Of a stretch of DNA of 64,000 bases, positions 27,694 through 37,676 are shown one piece after another. How positions within the stretch are numbered: position 1 is the first letter of the stretch; the number at the start of each line of letters is the position of its first letter. The position numbers and the translations under genes are program-made. The notes beneath the pieces are model-generated. The model had not been told where the DNA came from. It saw nothing but the letters and a program-made list of their open reading frames with translations, and ran no database searches. Source of the stretch: an uncultured Helicobacter sp. (lineage in GTDB: Bacteria > Campylobacterota > Campylobacteria > Campylobacterales > Helicobacteraceae). The stretch is taken from positions 1 to 64,000 of the forward strand of contig CASFZH010000002.1 in the NCBI GenBank assembly GCA_949299115.1, written 5' to 3'.

Positions 27694-27852
27694 ATAATTT
27701 TCCTTGCGATTGAGTGACGGACATGATTCTATATAGAATGTTAAATGATATAAAATATTTGTTAACTTTCATATAACATCTAAAAAAATCTAAAAAATAC
27801 ATAAATGAGTGTTAGATTATTGAATTAAGAAATTACTTATATATTAGAGATT

Positions 27853-28770
27853 TTATTGTCCATTTTTTCTTAGTTTTCTCAAATCTTCTAATAATGCGGG
27901 CATTGCAATAAGAAGTCCAGAAAAAATAATCAAACCAATACCAACTATATTCATGAAATGTGGCAATTCATCACCCAGTATAATACCAATTAAAAGACTA
28001 AAAATAATGCGAGAATAATCAATTGGAGACACAATGCCTACAGGAGCAATAATATACGCTTTATTCAAAAAATGTTGTCCTATTGTTCCACTAATTCCCA
28101 TGCCAATGATCAACAAGCATTCCCAAGTATTTGGCATAACAAATCCACCAACACCATGAATAGGTATAAACATACCTAAAAGTCCAAGCAATGTTGTTCC
28201 AACACCAAATGCTAAAATTAAGAATAGATTATCAAAATAAGGTTTAAGGCTACGTAAGGTTACAAAAGCAACAGCCATACTGATACCGCTAAAAATACCA
28301 ATACATACATTAACAAATCTAATACCATTGAAATCTGGATTACTAATTAAGAGAATTCCGATAAAACCAATAATTGTTGCAATAATAATACCAATGCTTA
28401 ATCTTTCTTTTAAAAACAAAGCACCCATTAATACTGCATAAATAGGGACACTTTGTGCAAAAGCTATAGCTGTACCAAGTGGAATAGTTGCAATATTATA
28501 AAAAATTGAAAGCATTGCCAATCCCCCCATTACAACACGAATAAAGAGTTTCCCCCATCCACCTTTTTTATAATTTTTTTTTGGTTTATGTGTAGAATAG
28601 TTGTAGACATAAATTAATAAGACAATAAGCACCATGACAGATGAACGAAAAAAAACATTTTCCATAGCAGGAATACGTTCGGTTGATAATGCCTTCGCAA
28701 ATCCATTCATAAGTGCAAAACCAAAAGATGATGCAAGCATAAAAAATATGCCACTTGTAATATTATTCAT
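27853..28770 (-). CDS. EamA/DMT-superfamily membrane transporter
   Basis: This 305-residue protein has ten hydrophobic segments in two EamA-like repeats. It starts with GIFFMLASSFGFALMNGFAK and has the family segment AIAFAQSVPIYAVLMGALFL with KERLS after the fourth or fifth helix. The second repeat has VGIVSPIDYSRIIFSLLIGI and GDELP. Members export amino acids or other metabolites, and I cannot tell the substrate. It lies 9 bases after argS on the same strand. Confidence 0.85.
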   Translation of the reverse strand: MNNITSGIFFMLASSFGFALMNGFAKALSTERIPAMENVFFRSSVMVLIVLLIYVYNYSTHKPKKNYKKGGWGKLFIRVVMGGLAMLSIFYNIATIPLGTAIAFAQSVPIYAVLMGALFLKERLSIGIIIATIIGFIGILLISNPDFNGIRFVNVCIGIFSGISMAVAFVTLRSLKPYFDNLFLILAFGVGTTLLGLLGMFIPIHGVGGFVMPNTWECLLIIGMGISGTIGQHFLNKAYIIAPVGIVSPIDYSRIIFSLLIGIILGDELPHFMNIVGIGLIIFSGLLIAMPALLEDLRKLRKNGQ

Positions 28771-28779
28771 AATGCAATC

Positions 28780-30627
28780 TTACATTTTTATTTTAATGGT
28801 AATTCCTAGCATTTTAAATCCTATTTCAAGACTAAGCGAAACAAGCAAGAGTATTTTTAAAATAGCAATTTCATGCGAAGTATTCAAAATTTTATGGGTA
28901 TTATAGAAAGTATGTAGGAGTTTTGCAAGATTTCTCAAATATTCACAAAGTTTTTGAAGTTGTCTTTCATTATAGCTTTGGTATAAAACATGTAATAATC
29001 CTAAAGACTGTAATGCAAGTTCTAGGCAATCTGCTTTAATATCATTTTGCAGGTATCCACACTGTGTAAACACTTCATATAAAGAAATAGCTTGTATTTG
29101 TTCTATTGTAAATTGTGATTTTTCAATTAAAGTATGGATACGTGCATTAGCATAGTTAATATAAAAAACAGGATTCGAAGAATCTTCTTTATTTAGATCT
29201 TCCAAATCGAATTCTAAATGTGTATCAAGACTTTTGCTTAAAAAAACAAATTTCAAGCTATCTGCACCAATCTCATTAATAACATCTTGTAGAAGAATAA
29301 AATTCCCAGCCCTTTTACTCATTTTATAAGGTTGTCCACCCCTTAAAAGACTAACCATTTGAGCCAATAGGACTTCTAATCTATCAGAATCAAAACCCAA
29401 AAATTCAATACTTGCCTTTATTCTTGCAATATATCCATGATGATCTGCACCCCAAATATTAATGTAAGAATCATAATGTCTTTGGAATTTATATGCGTGA
29501 TATAGTATATCGCCTGCCATATAAGTTGGTTCACCATTATCTCGCACCAATACTCTATTTTTTTCATCACCTTTTTCTTGTGATTGTAGCCATATCGCCC
29601 CATCCTTATACACTAAGGCATTATGAGATTCTAGTTGCCTTAAAGTCTTGTCCCAATGTTTATACAAGGTCTTTTCACTAACAAACGAATCAAATTCGAT
29701 GTTGAGTGCCTTTAAGTTATGTTGAATTTCTTCAAGCATCAGATCTTTTGCATAAACACCAAGCTGTTGCAAAATGTCTGTCATCTTTTTTTCTTTAAAA
29801 AAACTAATACCAAAAAAATTTACGGCTTTTTGTGCAATATCGTCAATATATTCACCCTTGTATGTTTCACTTTCACTATATTCTAACCCATTTTTTAGTG
29901 CTATTTTATTATAGACTGATAAGGCTAACATATCAATTTGGCTACCAGCATCATTGATGTAGTATTCGCTTGTGATGCTATAACCCAAACGGATTCCAAT
30001 CGATTGTAAAACACTCCCAAAAATTGCTCCTCTTGCATGTCCAATATGTAATGGACCAGTAGGATTTGCACTGACATATTCAAGTAAAATTGCATGATCT
30101 TTCGGATTGCCTTTTGCAAAATATTCTGAATTTTGCAATACTATGTCTACTTGTTTTGCAAGAAATAGATCTGACAATGTTACATTCAAGTATCCGTTTA
30201 CTGCTTCAATTGTATCAAATATTTTAGACTCTAACGTTGTATTCATTTTCAATAAATGAGAATCCAAATTGTTATATATTGCATTTTTATTGCACCTTAT
30301 ATCTTCAATAGAATATGTATTATTGTGTTGCAAAAATATTGCAATATCTTGAGCAATATTTTTTGGATTTTTATGTAAAATTTTTGCTAATACGAATGCT
30401 ATTGGAGTGGCAAAATGTCCATGTGTTTTATCGCGTGGATATTCTAAAGGTATGTCAAGATATATTAAATCGGAATCTTGTTGTGATGTTTGCAAATTTT
30501 GAATAGAAGCATCGTTATCGTTTTTATACGCACATTTATCATCAACTAATATTATATTTTTACAATCTGTATTAGTGAGATATCGCTGTAATTTTGTAAC
30601 AAAAAATTTTTTTACTTCATAATACAT
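28780..30627 (-). CDS. argS: Arginyl-tRNA synthetase
   Basis: ArgS charges tRNA-Arg. The 615-residue class I enzyme has the HIGH motif in GPLHIGHARGAIFG, the KMSKS equivalent in YKMSKRAGNFILLQ, and a C-terminal DALR helical domain with NYANARIHTLIE. The ATG overlaps the tatA stop (TAATG), which suggests coupling. The order argS-tatA-gmk-acidic protein-nucT matches the H. pylori locus. Confidence 0.95.
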   Translation of the reverse strand: MYYEVKKFFVTKLQRYLTNTDCKNIILVDDKCAYKNDNDASIQNLQTSQQDSDLIYLDIPLEYPRDKTHGHFATPIAFVLAKILHKNPKNIAQDIAIFLQHNNTYSIEDIRCNKNAIYNNLDSHLLKMNTTLESKIFDTIEAVNGYLNVTLSDLFLAKQVDIVLQNSEYFAKGNPKDHAILLEYVSANPTGPLHIGHARGAIFGSVLQSIGIRLGYSITSEYYINDAGSQIDMLALSVYNKIALKNGLEYSESETYKGEYIDDIAQKAVNFFGISFFKEKKMTDILQQLGVYAKDLMLEEIQHNLKALNIEFDSFVSEKTLYKHWDKTLRQLESHNALVYKDGAIWLQSQEKGDEKNRVLVRDNGEPTYMAGDILYHAYKFQRHYDSYINIWGADHHGYIARIKASIEFLGFDSDRLEVLLAQMVSLLRGGQPYKMSKRAGNFILLQDVINEIGADSLKFVFLSKSLDTHLEFDLEDLNKEDSSNPVFYINYANARIHTLIEKSQFTIEQIQAISLYEVFTQCGYLQNDIKADCLELALQSLGLLHVLYQSYNERQLQKLCEYLRNLAKLLHTFYNTHKILNTSHEIAILKILLLVSLSLEIGFKMLGITIKIKM

Positions 30628-30896
30628 TAGACTTTCTCTGTTCTTGTTTGTTCATTCTTTGCTATAGATTCTATAACCTGTGCTTCAATCACTTCTGGCT
30701 TTTTTTCTGTCTTTCTTTGTGTTTGTGTATTGATTGGTGTATCATCTTTTTTTTCATCCTCATTTTCTAATTCTTTTTTAAAAGTGCGTATACCACTTCC
30801 TAAACCTTTTGCTAATTCTGGAATCTTTTTAGCTCCAAATAACAACACAATAACAAGTAAAACTACGAGCCAATGCCATATACTAAAACTTCCCAT
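30627..30896 (-). CDS. tatA: Sec-independent translocase protein TatA
   Basis: TatA forms the pore that moves folded proteins across the inner membrane. The 89-residue product has an N-terminal TM helix ([15 protein letters not shown]), the FGxxKxPEL hinge and the amphipathic helix [16 protein letters not shown]. The tail is long, acidic and low-complexity. No tatB or tatC is nearby. Confidence 0.92.
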   Translation of the reverse strand: MGSFSIWHWLVVLLVIVLLFGAKKIPELAKGLGSGIRTFKKELENEDEKKDDTPINTQTQRKTEKKPEVIEAQVIESIAKNEQTRTEKV

Positions 30897-30906
30897 ATAT
30901 ATCTCC

Positions 30907-31524
30907 TTAATTTTTATATTTTTGCAATAAAGATTCTAATCTTTGTGTGTGATTAAGATATAAAATACTTTTTGCAATATGTAATATTGTATCTTTTGAA
31001 TCTGCTATATTATCATTAATTAGCAAATAGTCAAAAGTATTTGCGTATTTTAATTCTTCCTGTGCATTTAAGAGTCTTTTTTGTATAATTTCTGGATTAT
31101 CTGTATTACGTTGTTGCAATCTTTGTTCTAAGGTTTGCAAGTCTTTGGTTGTGATGAATACAGATTTAGCAAAAGGATAATATTGCTTTAGATTATTGTG
31201 TCCTTTTACATCAACATCATATAGTATAAATTGATTATTGGCAATCGCATTAGCAATTTGTTTTTTACTTGTTCCATAAAAATTTCCATGAACTTCTTCA
31301 TATTCTAAGAAATCTCCTACCTGTATACCATGCAAAAAATCTTCACGAGATACAAAATAATATTCTCTACCATTTTGTTCCCCATATCTTTTGTTTCTTG
31401 TCGTAGTAGAGATAGAAAAATACAGATTCGGAATATATTGCTGCAAAAATTTTGTTAAAGTGCTTTTTCCAGAGCCAGATGGGCCGGATATAATAAGCAT
31501 ATTGTATATTTGGTTATTATCCAT
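30907..31524 (-). CDS. gmk: Guanylate kinase
   Basis: Gmk phosphorylates GMP to GDP. The 205-residue protein has the P-loop [16 protein letters not shown] and the GMP-binding segment [43 protein letters not shown] and the lid region around [13 protein letters not shown] are also typical. AAGGA lies five bases before the ATG. The gene is next to the acidic protein upstream and tatA downstream. Confidence 0.95.
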   Translation of the reverse strand: MDNNQIYNMLIISGPSGSGKSTLTKFLQQYIPNLYFSISTTTRNKRYGEQNGREYYFVSREDFLHGIQVGDFLEYEEVHGNFYGTSKKQIANAIANNQFILYDVDVKGHNNLKQYYPFAKSVFITTKDLQTLEQRLQQRNTDNPEIIQKRLLNAQEELKYANTFDYLLINDNIADSKDTILHIAKSILYLNHTQRLESLLQKYKN

Positions 31525-31532
31525 TGTATTCC

Positions 31533-32912
31533 TTATTTTGTATTTTTACCAAAGTGGATATTAAAGCTGATGTTTGCTCCTTCTAAAATTTCATGCAATT
31601 TGTCTTTTGGTGTATTTTTAAAAAAATCAATTAAACTATCAGCATCCATGTCTTTCACTGTTTGTAATGTTGGTGTGGAATCGGTATCATAAGGTTGCTC
31701 TTTGATTTCATTAGTAGGTGATACATCAATTTGTGTATTATCTGCTATATGTGTAGGTAATGATATATCATCATTTGACTGTTCATTATTTTTTTTATGT
31801 TGCGGTTGCGATGTATTATTTTCCTCATTATCTTGTGTTAATGCCATATTGCTGCTTTCTTCTTTTTTCGTGGAATTTTCATAACTTTCTCCTAAAGCTT
31901 CAGCAAGTTCAAATTCTGCAATACTCTCAATACTTGTTTCATCAGATGATATGGTGTCATGTAGATGAGATTGCAGTGATTCTAAGTTCTCAATATCATT
32001 AGATATTGAGAGTTCAAGATTTTCGGTATTATCTTTTATTTGACCATCACTTGCACTATTTTGCGTTATATCAATGTTGTTTTGCATGTCATTTTCTTGT
32101 TTGACATCGAATAAAGATTCTGTATCAAGAACATCTTGTGGCTTTAAAAAATCATCTTCTATGTTAGAATCACTGTCATCCAATATATCTATGTTTTTGG
32201 GTTTTTCATTCTCTTCATGCGTAATTTCTTGTTGCAACATGTTATTGTCGTACGGTAAAACATTTGCTATTACATCATGTGTTTCTAAATTATCTTTATG
32301 ATTTTGCATAGTATCTTGCATTTCATTTAGTAAAATATTGGCTTCTTCCATGGCTTCTTCATTGAGTAATTTTGGACTCTCGCTAATTTCATCGATTGCA
32401 ATTTGAGAATCTTTATCTTGTGTTTCATCAGCAAGTAATGTCTTGAAGGAATCTTCTAATGATATATCATCTTGACTTAATTCATTATCTTGACTTAATT
32501 CTAAATTATCCAAATCCACATCTTTATCTATGGAATCTAAATCGTGTGTGGTGCTGTCTTGAGCTGATACATGAGGCTTATTGGTTTCTATATCTCCTAT
32601 ATTAAAATCATCTACAATGCTATCTGATTTTTGCGTAGTGTTATCGTCTTGCAATGCTATATCATCGAATGCAGAGTTAAGGGCGGCTGATAAATCATCA
32701 AATGCGTCATCTAAATTAGAATTTTTTGTTTTATCGTCATCAGCAGATAATTCATGATTTTCTAATTCTGCTATATCAAGATTATCAAGATTCTCGGACT
32801 CTTCTCTATCATGTTCTTTATCTTTAGTAGAATCTTGAGTATCTTGCGTTATTACACTATCATCTTGACTTAATTCATTATCTTGACTTAATTCTAAATT
32901 ATCCAAATCCAC
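31533..32912 (-). pseudogene. Acidic (poly-E-rich-like) protein, C-terminal part split off by a frameshift
   Basis: This 459-codon frame continues the protein encoded at 32917-34359. It starts inside repeat copy B at MDLDNLELSQDNELSQDD and has no ribosome binding site. It is extremely rich in Asp, Glu, Asn and Ser, with a short ordered C-terminus (LIDFFKNTPKDKLHEILEGA). It sits where H. pylori has its poly-E-rich protein, between gmk and nucT. On its own it is unlikely to be translated. It rejoins the upstream frame if one copy of the 31-bp tandem duplication is removed. Confidence 0.75.
32465..32563 (-). repeat. 99-bp direct repeat, copy A, in the acidic protein gene
   Basis: This segment is identical over 99 bases to 32858-32956, at an offset of 393 bases. 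It encodes QDSTTHDLDSIDKDVDLDNL and then ELSQDNELSQDD. Because 393 is divisible by 3, recombination between the copies would delete or duplicate 131 codons without changing frame. Confidence 0.85.
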
Positions 32913-32956
32913 ATCTTTATCTATGGAATCTAAATCGTGTGTGGTGCTGTCTTGAG
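32858..32956 (-). repeat. 99-bp direct repeat, copy B, in the acidic protein gene
   Basis: This is the second copy of the 99-bp repeat described at 32465-32563. Its last 31 bases are duplicated again in tandem at 32957-32987, so this copy is also the site of the frameshift. Confidence 0.85.
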
Positions 32957-34359
32957 GAATCTAAATCGTGTGTGGTGCTGTCTTGAGAGCCCGCAAGATT
33001 GTCAGTAGAATCGCCATATTCTTCTATATCCTCCATGTTTATATCAGCAATATTATCCAAATTTTTATCAAAAAGAGTAGTCATGCTATCACTCTGCGAT
33101 TCTAATGTGGTATTGTTATTCGCTATTTCATGTGATACATTTAATTCGTCAATCTTATCTTCATCAAGATGGATATCTTCATTATGTTTATTTTGAATAT
33201 TATGTTGCGATTCTTGTTTTATATCTGTTTGACTTGATGTATGTGTGTGGTCACCTATATTTTGTGTATCCAATTCAGATATAGTAACTTCTTGATTTTC
33301 ATTTACAATATTTGATTGCAATGTATCGATGTCGGATGGTGCATCGATTGTTTTTTCATTATCCTCTGTTGTTATAGTAGCGTCGGGTGTATTTAATTCT
33401 TGATTGGGAGATTCGTCTATATCTTGCTCAGACGGTATTTGTGATAATCCAGATGCTTGTATACTGGGCTGCAATATCTCTTGTTCATTGTTACTAAGAA
33501 ATAGGTTATCATCCGAAAGATTATTGGCAACCTCTTGTGCTTCTTTGTCTATTTGAGTTGATGAACCTAAACTTGCAGCCTTTAATGCTGATGAATCGAC
33601 GATTGAATCTAAATCAAAATTAGCTAAATCAAGTGCATCTTGTGAACTTGGTTTTAAATCGCTTAAATCATTGTCGAAAATATCTCTTTTTGTTATATCA
33701 CTATTATCGGAATCACCATTTTTATATTCTATTTGGTCTGTAGAATCTGCATTTTGTGGTGTTTCCGCTCGAATATTCGTGTCTTGCTGTGTCATTACTT
33801 CTCCGGCTTCTTCAAGAGCTGAAAAATTTAATGATTCTGGATCAAAATCAAAATTATCCAGATTGTCATCATTTGTTTCTTGTTTATCTTTTTCATCATG
33901 TATATTTGATATATCTATACCATCAGGAAGTTCAATTTCAGCAGAACGTAAATCCATATCAATTTCATTTACTTTATCTATAGAATCATAATCAATATTT
34001 GTGTGTTCCGACTTGCTATTTTTATGTGCAGTATGATCATCATGAGGTATGCAATCATGGAGAATTTCCAAAATATCGGTTGGTAAAAAAGGCTTTTGAA
34101 TAGCAATATTAAATTCATGTTTTTTTATTTGAGTTTTACGGGAAAAAAGTAAACATACCTTTATATGGTCTTGCAATGCGGTCAGTCTTTCAAGATTTTT
34201 GCCAACATTTTCGTCATCTACAATAATACAAATGTAATTATCAGCTATAAAATCAGATGGAATACGTGCTATATTTTCAACCTCTAAATTTAATTTCTTA
34301 CTTGCTATACTAACAAGCTTTTTTATAACGGGATTTTGATTAATCAATAATACTTTCAT
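32917..34359 (-). pseudogene. Acidic (poly-E-rich-like) protein, N-terminal part with a receiver-like domain
   Basis: The start is set at the ATG at 34359 (AAGAGAG upstream) rather than the GTG at 34365. Residues 1 to about 105 resemble a receiver fold (MKVLLINQNPVIKKLVSIAS, then CIIVDDENVGKN, then VCLLFSRKTQ and IAIQKPFLPTDILEILHD) but with an altered acidic pocket. The rest is a long disordered stretch of Asp, Glu, Ser and Asn. The frame ends 12 codons into the second 31-bp copy. With one copy removed the whole protein would be about 931 residues. In H. pylori the poly-E-rich protein occupies the same place. Confidence 0.75.
32926..32987 (-). repeat. 31-bp perfect tandem duplication that breaks the reading frame
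   Basis: Positions 32926-32956 and 32957-32987 are identical. The unit is 31 bases, one more than a multiple of three. On the coding strand the N-terminal frame reads SQDSTTHDLDS, then SRQHHTRFRFHR and a stop, whereas a single copy would read on into IDKDVDLDNLELSQD. The duplication therefore fully explains the split of the gene. Confidence 0.9.
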
Positions 34360-34427
34360 ATACACTCTCTTAATCTTAATTCTGACATTCGTTAGCTAAA
34401 AATGTGTCAAAATGTAAAAAATAACAT

Positions 34428-34433
34428 TATAAT
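34428..34433 (+). promoter_or_regulatory. -10 box of nucT
   Basis: A TATAAT lies 38 bases before the nucT ATG in the divergent region shared with the acidic protein gene. The ribosome binding site TGGAG follows. Confidence 0.45.
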
Positions 34434-34470
34434 ACAAAAATGTTTTATTTTTTATTTTATGGAGAAGTAA

Positions 34471-35049
34471 ATGCAAAAAAAAACAATATTTTTTATAAAT
34501 TTTTCTCAAATAAATAGATTTTGGATATATATCTTATTGTTGTCTTTTTTATCATATTATGCTCATGCCCAAGAGCGACTTTATATAATGCCCTATGAAC
34601 AAGAACAAGCACTGAGAGATCTTATTGTTTCGATTGCAAAAGCACAAAAAACTATTAATATTGCTATTTATAGTTTTACCAACAGAGAGATAGCAAAAGC
34701 CTTACGTGACGCAAGTAGTAGGGGAATAAAAATCAATATAATCTATGATATGGGGCAAAAAAATATCGAAAATAGTACAATAGGTTATTTAGAAAAATTT
34801 CAAAATATTCATACCTGTCTTTTAGAGGGTAAACTCGCAAAAAATGGTAAACATAAAGGTATTATGCATCAAAAAATGATAATTATTGATGATGCTCTTA
34901 TCGGACTTGGTAGTGCAAATTGGAGTAAAAATGCTTTTGAAAATAGCTATGAAACATTGTATTTTACGGAATCAGAATCTATCATTCAAAAAGCCAATTT
35001 GTATTATAAGGATATGCTACAGTCTTGTAAACCTTTTATAAAATACTAA
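34471..35049 (+). CDS. nucT: Exported phospholipase D-family nuclease NucT
   Basis: The 192-residue protein has an N-terminal signal peptide (WIYILLLSFLSYYAHA, likely cut before QERL) and a single HKD motif, HQKMIIIDDALIGLGSANWS. It resembles the Nuc/NucT class of dimeric phosphodiesterases. In H. pylori NucT is a surface-associated nuclease acting in DNA uptake and nucleotide acquisition. The gene is divergent from the acidic protein gene, the same neighbourhood as in H. pylori. Confidence 0.87.
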   Translation: MQKKTIFFINFSQINRFWIYILLLSFLSYYAHAQERLYIMPYEQEQALRDLIVSIAKAQKTINIAIYSFTNREIAKALRDASSRGIKINIIYDMGQKNIENSTIGYLEKFQNIHTCLLEGKLAKNGKHKGIMHQKMIIIDDALIGLGSANWSKNAFENSYETLYFTESESIIQKANLYYKDMLQSCKPFIKY

Positions 35050-35657
35050 ATACGCTCATTCTTTTGTATCTACAAGATATATTATATATTGCTTTTGTAT
35101 AAATGTATGTATAATTCTTGTATCTTAAGGTAGAAATATTATTCAAAATTTTAAGGATTCTGTATCTGTATAAGATTCGTAGAATCTAGTGTAAAGTATA
35201 GAATCTAGAATAAAATCTTTACAACGATTCGAGAATTTTTATAGAATATATAGTAGGGTTTTTGGATTCTGCATTGTGGATATTTCGACCAATGTCTCAA
35301 TATAATCAGAATCTACAATTACATAAGAATCTTAAACACTTGAACAACAGCTATTGCTCAATATAAGAGGAAATCCGGTTTTTTGTCATGTTGGGCTTTT
35401 GGGTGAAATAATCTTAGGTGAAATCATTTTTATATTTTTCTCTTCACTCAAATCATGACGGATTGGTATTCATATCTTAATAGAGTTTGAGTGTTTTAGA
35501 ATCTAAAGTAGAATATCGTAATATTTTTTTGTAAATTAATGTATGTTTTATCTTATTGACACAAATAAAAGTAATTTATAGACAGCAATAAAGATATTAT
35601 GTTTATTGTATAGTTGTAATGATAAAGCATTGATTATTTACTTTATCGTAATGGAAT
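35050..35657. other. Intergenic region rich in the AGAATCTA word
   Basis: These 608 bases between nucT and the convergent monooxygenase operon contain several AGAATCT copies (near 35194, 35210 and 35504). An interrupted inverted pair, AATCCG...TCATG with CATGA...CGGATT, lies around 35370-35465. I see no gene or tRNA. Confidence 0.45.
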
Positions 35658-36677
35658 CTACACTAATGGAAACACGCTTTTAGCAATTTTCTCTAACTCC
35701 TCTTGCATATTTGCACATTGCACAATAAGGAGATCTAGTCCTGCTTCTTTGTAAGCACGGATTTTCTCTGCTACTTGTTTAGGTGTGCCTACTAGATTTG
35801 GGCGCAATCCTCGATTTGAGACACTATAATCTTGCTTTGAAACCTCCACATCAAGGTTTGAATTGCCCGTGAAATCCTTATAAGAATTCTCATAATCCGC
35901 ATAATTCTTGATAGTCGTGATTCTCTCTAGCTCCTCTTGTGCCTCGCACTCACTATCTCTCACGATAATATAGCAAGCCATACCAAAGCCCCCAAACGGC
36001 ACTAATCCCGCACGCTCTTTACGTGCTTTCATATCCTTAATCTTCTCACGCACTTCCTCTAGCGTGCCTCCGTGCATAAGGTATTTATCCGCAAACTGCG
36101 TGATAGCCTCTCGCCCACTCTCACTCTCACCCCCAGCATACACCAAAGGCATTTTGGGAGGCTTTGGCTCATTGTAAGAATCCACAAACTCAAAATATTT
36201 ACCTTTATAGCTAAAGGGACTTTCCTCCCAAAATCCTCGCAAAACCTCTGTGTATTCGCGTGTGAGTGTGTATCTATCATCATGTGCATCAAAGCTTATG
36301 CCATATTGCCTTGCTTCCTCTGCCCACCACGCTGAGACCATATTGATACTAAATCGCCCATTGCACATTTGTGAAATAGTGGCAATCTGTTTTGCGGTGA
36401 GGGCGACTTGGTGATATTGCGGACGCAGAGCAGCAAGAATTTCTATCTTTTGTGTAATTGCTGCCAATCCATTTGCCACCGCCCACGCATCGAGTGCAGG
36501 AGCTTTATGCCCTTTGATATCATTGAGATAGAGCTCTGGTACAAGTGTCAAAGTATAGCCTAGCGATTCTGCCTTGAGTGCTAAATCTCTACAATACTCC
36601 CAAGTGCCTTGTGTGCTATCATCATCGACATTGCGTAGCCAACTCCCAAAAACCGGTGTCCAATAGCCAAATTTCAT
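35658..36677 (-). CDS. LLM-class flavin-dependent monooxygenase (SsuD/SfnG-like)
   Basis: This 339-residue bacterial-luciferase-like protein starts MKFGYWTPVFGSWLRNVDDD and has LTLVPELYLNDI, FSINMVSAWWAEEARQYGI, HDDRYTLTREYTEVLRGFWE and MPLVYAGGESESGREA, as in FMNH2-dependent alkanesulfonate or dimethyl sulfone monooxygenases. Its ATG directly follows the stop of the ATP-grasp gene (TAAATG), so the genes are coupled. No flavin reductase is nearby. Base composition is much richer in G+C than the flanks, which suggests transfer. A sulfur-scavenging role is possible, and so is tailoring of a small molecule made with the ligase. Confidence 0.82.
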   Translation of the reverse strand: MKFGYWTPVFGSWLRNVDDDSTQGTWEYCRDLALKAESLGYTLTLVPELYLNDIKGHKAPALDAWAVANGLAAITQKIEILAALRPQYHQVALTAKQIATISQMCNGRFSINMVSAWWAEEARQYGISFDAHDDRYTLTREYTEVLRGFWEESPFSYKGKYFEFVDSYNEPKPPKMPLVYAGGESESGREAITQFADKYLMHGGTLEEVREKIKDMKARKERAGLVPFGGFGMACYIIVRDSECEAQEELERITTIKNYADYENSYKDFTGNSNLDVEVSKQDYSVSNRGLRPNLVGTPKQVAEKIRAYKEAGLDLLIVQCANMQEELEKIAKSVFPLV

Positions 36678-37676
36678 TTAACGCTCCTTTTGTGTATTGT
36701 GTAGTGCTTGGTGTAAAAACTCCACAATCCTATCAGCGGCAGCTTTCCTACCTTGCTTTCTTAGACTAGATTCTACATTGCCATTGTAATTTGTATTGGT
36801 ATTAATATCATACACGACAATTTCGCCATCAAAGCTTTCTATAAACTCCACTCCTGCCACCTCTATCCTGTGTGCCTGCAAAAACTGCTCTAATGTCTGC
36901 ACAAGCGGCGTGTCAGAATCTATATCTGTGCGAAGTGAAAATTTATCTGCCCTATCTATCTCACATGCCCCACCTGCTAACTCTGGCAAAGCTTTGCTCC
37001 GCTCTATATCACACGCATCCGCAGGGCATAGCTCAAAAGCCCCATTGCTCGTATCCACACGCACAGCGTAATAAAATTTTCCACCGATAAACTCAAGGCG
37101 TGTGATAAAAAACTCCTTTGCCCTAATGTATTCTTGCAAAAGTGTAATACCATCAATAGGCAGCTCAAACTCACTAGATTCTATGTATCCCCTAAACTCT
37201 GTGAGATTCTCAAATAATCGTACGCCCAGCCCCTTGCCACCTTGATTATGTTTAGTGATGAAGGGTGTCCCAACCTCTTTGGCATACTCTAACAGATTCT
37301 CTTTGCCAAATACCGCGATAGTCTTTGGAGTGCGAAACCCTGCTTTATTGAGTGCGAGGTATTGCCGCACCTTGCTAACTTCTAGCTCTAGCACATTGCT
37401 GCCATTTACCACACGCCTACCATAGGATTCTAACCACGTTAAAACCGCACGCCCATAATCTTTAGAATATATATTGCCTCTTGTGTGGCTTGAAGCAGAG
37501 AGTCTACTCCAAAACACACCTTGTGGTGGTGGGCTATCTAAATCAATACTCCCTTGGGTAAGCAAAATCTCATTAAAGGCTACCCCTGCTTTTTCAAATG
37601 CCTCTGCAAAAGGCACAATCCATTCTGGATTCTCATGGAGGATAAAAACCCCTTGTTCGTAGTTGTTATATAACAT
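36678..37676 (-). CDS. ATP-grasp ligase, RimK-like
   Basis: The frame overlaps the upstream monooxygenase gene by 11 bases, and AAGGA 8 bases before the ATG at 37676 supports a 332-residue protein starting MLYNNYEQGVFILHENPEWI. It has the ATP-grasp signature: TPFITKHNQGGKGLGVRLF (P-loop-like), LLQEYIRAKEFFITRLEFI, and the metal-binding IVVYDINTNTNYN near the C-terminus. Such enzymes form amide bonds between a carboxylate and an amine. The substrate is not evident. Placement between two flavin monooxygenases suggests a small biosynthetic or catabolic pathway rather than ribosomal S6 modification. Confidence 0.8.
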   Translation of the reverse strand: MLYNNYEQGVFILHENPEWIVPFAEAFEKAGVAFNEILLTQGSIDLDSPPPQGVFWSRLSASSHTRGNIYSKDYGRAVLTWLESYGRRVVNGSNVLELEVSKVRQYLALNKAGFRTPKTIAVFGKENLLEYAKEVGTPFITKHNQGGKGLGVRLFENLTEFRGYIESSEFELPIDGITLLQEYIRAKEFFITRLEFIGGKFYYAVRVDTSNGAFELCPADACDIERSKALPELAGGACEIDRADKFSLRTDIDSDTPLVQTLEQFLQAHRIEVAGVEFIESFDGEIVVYDINTNTNYNGNVESSLRKQGRKAAADRIVEFLHQALHNTQKER

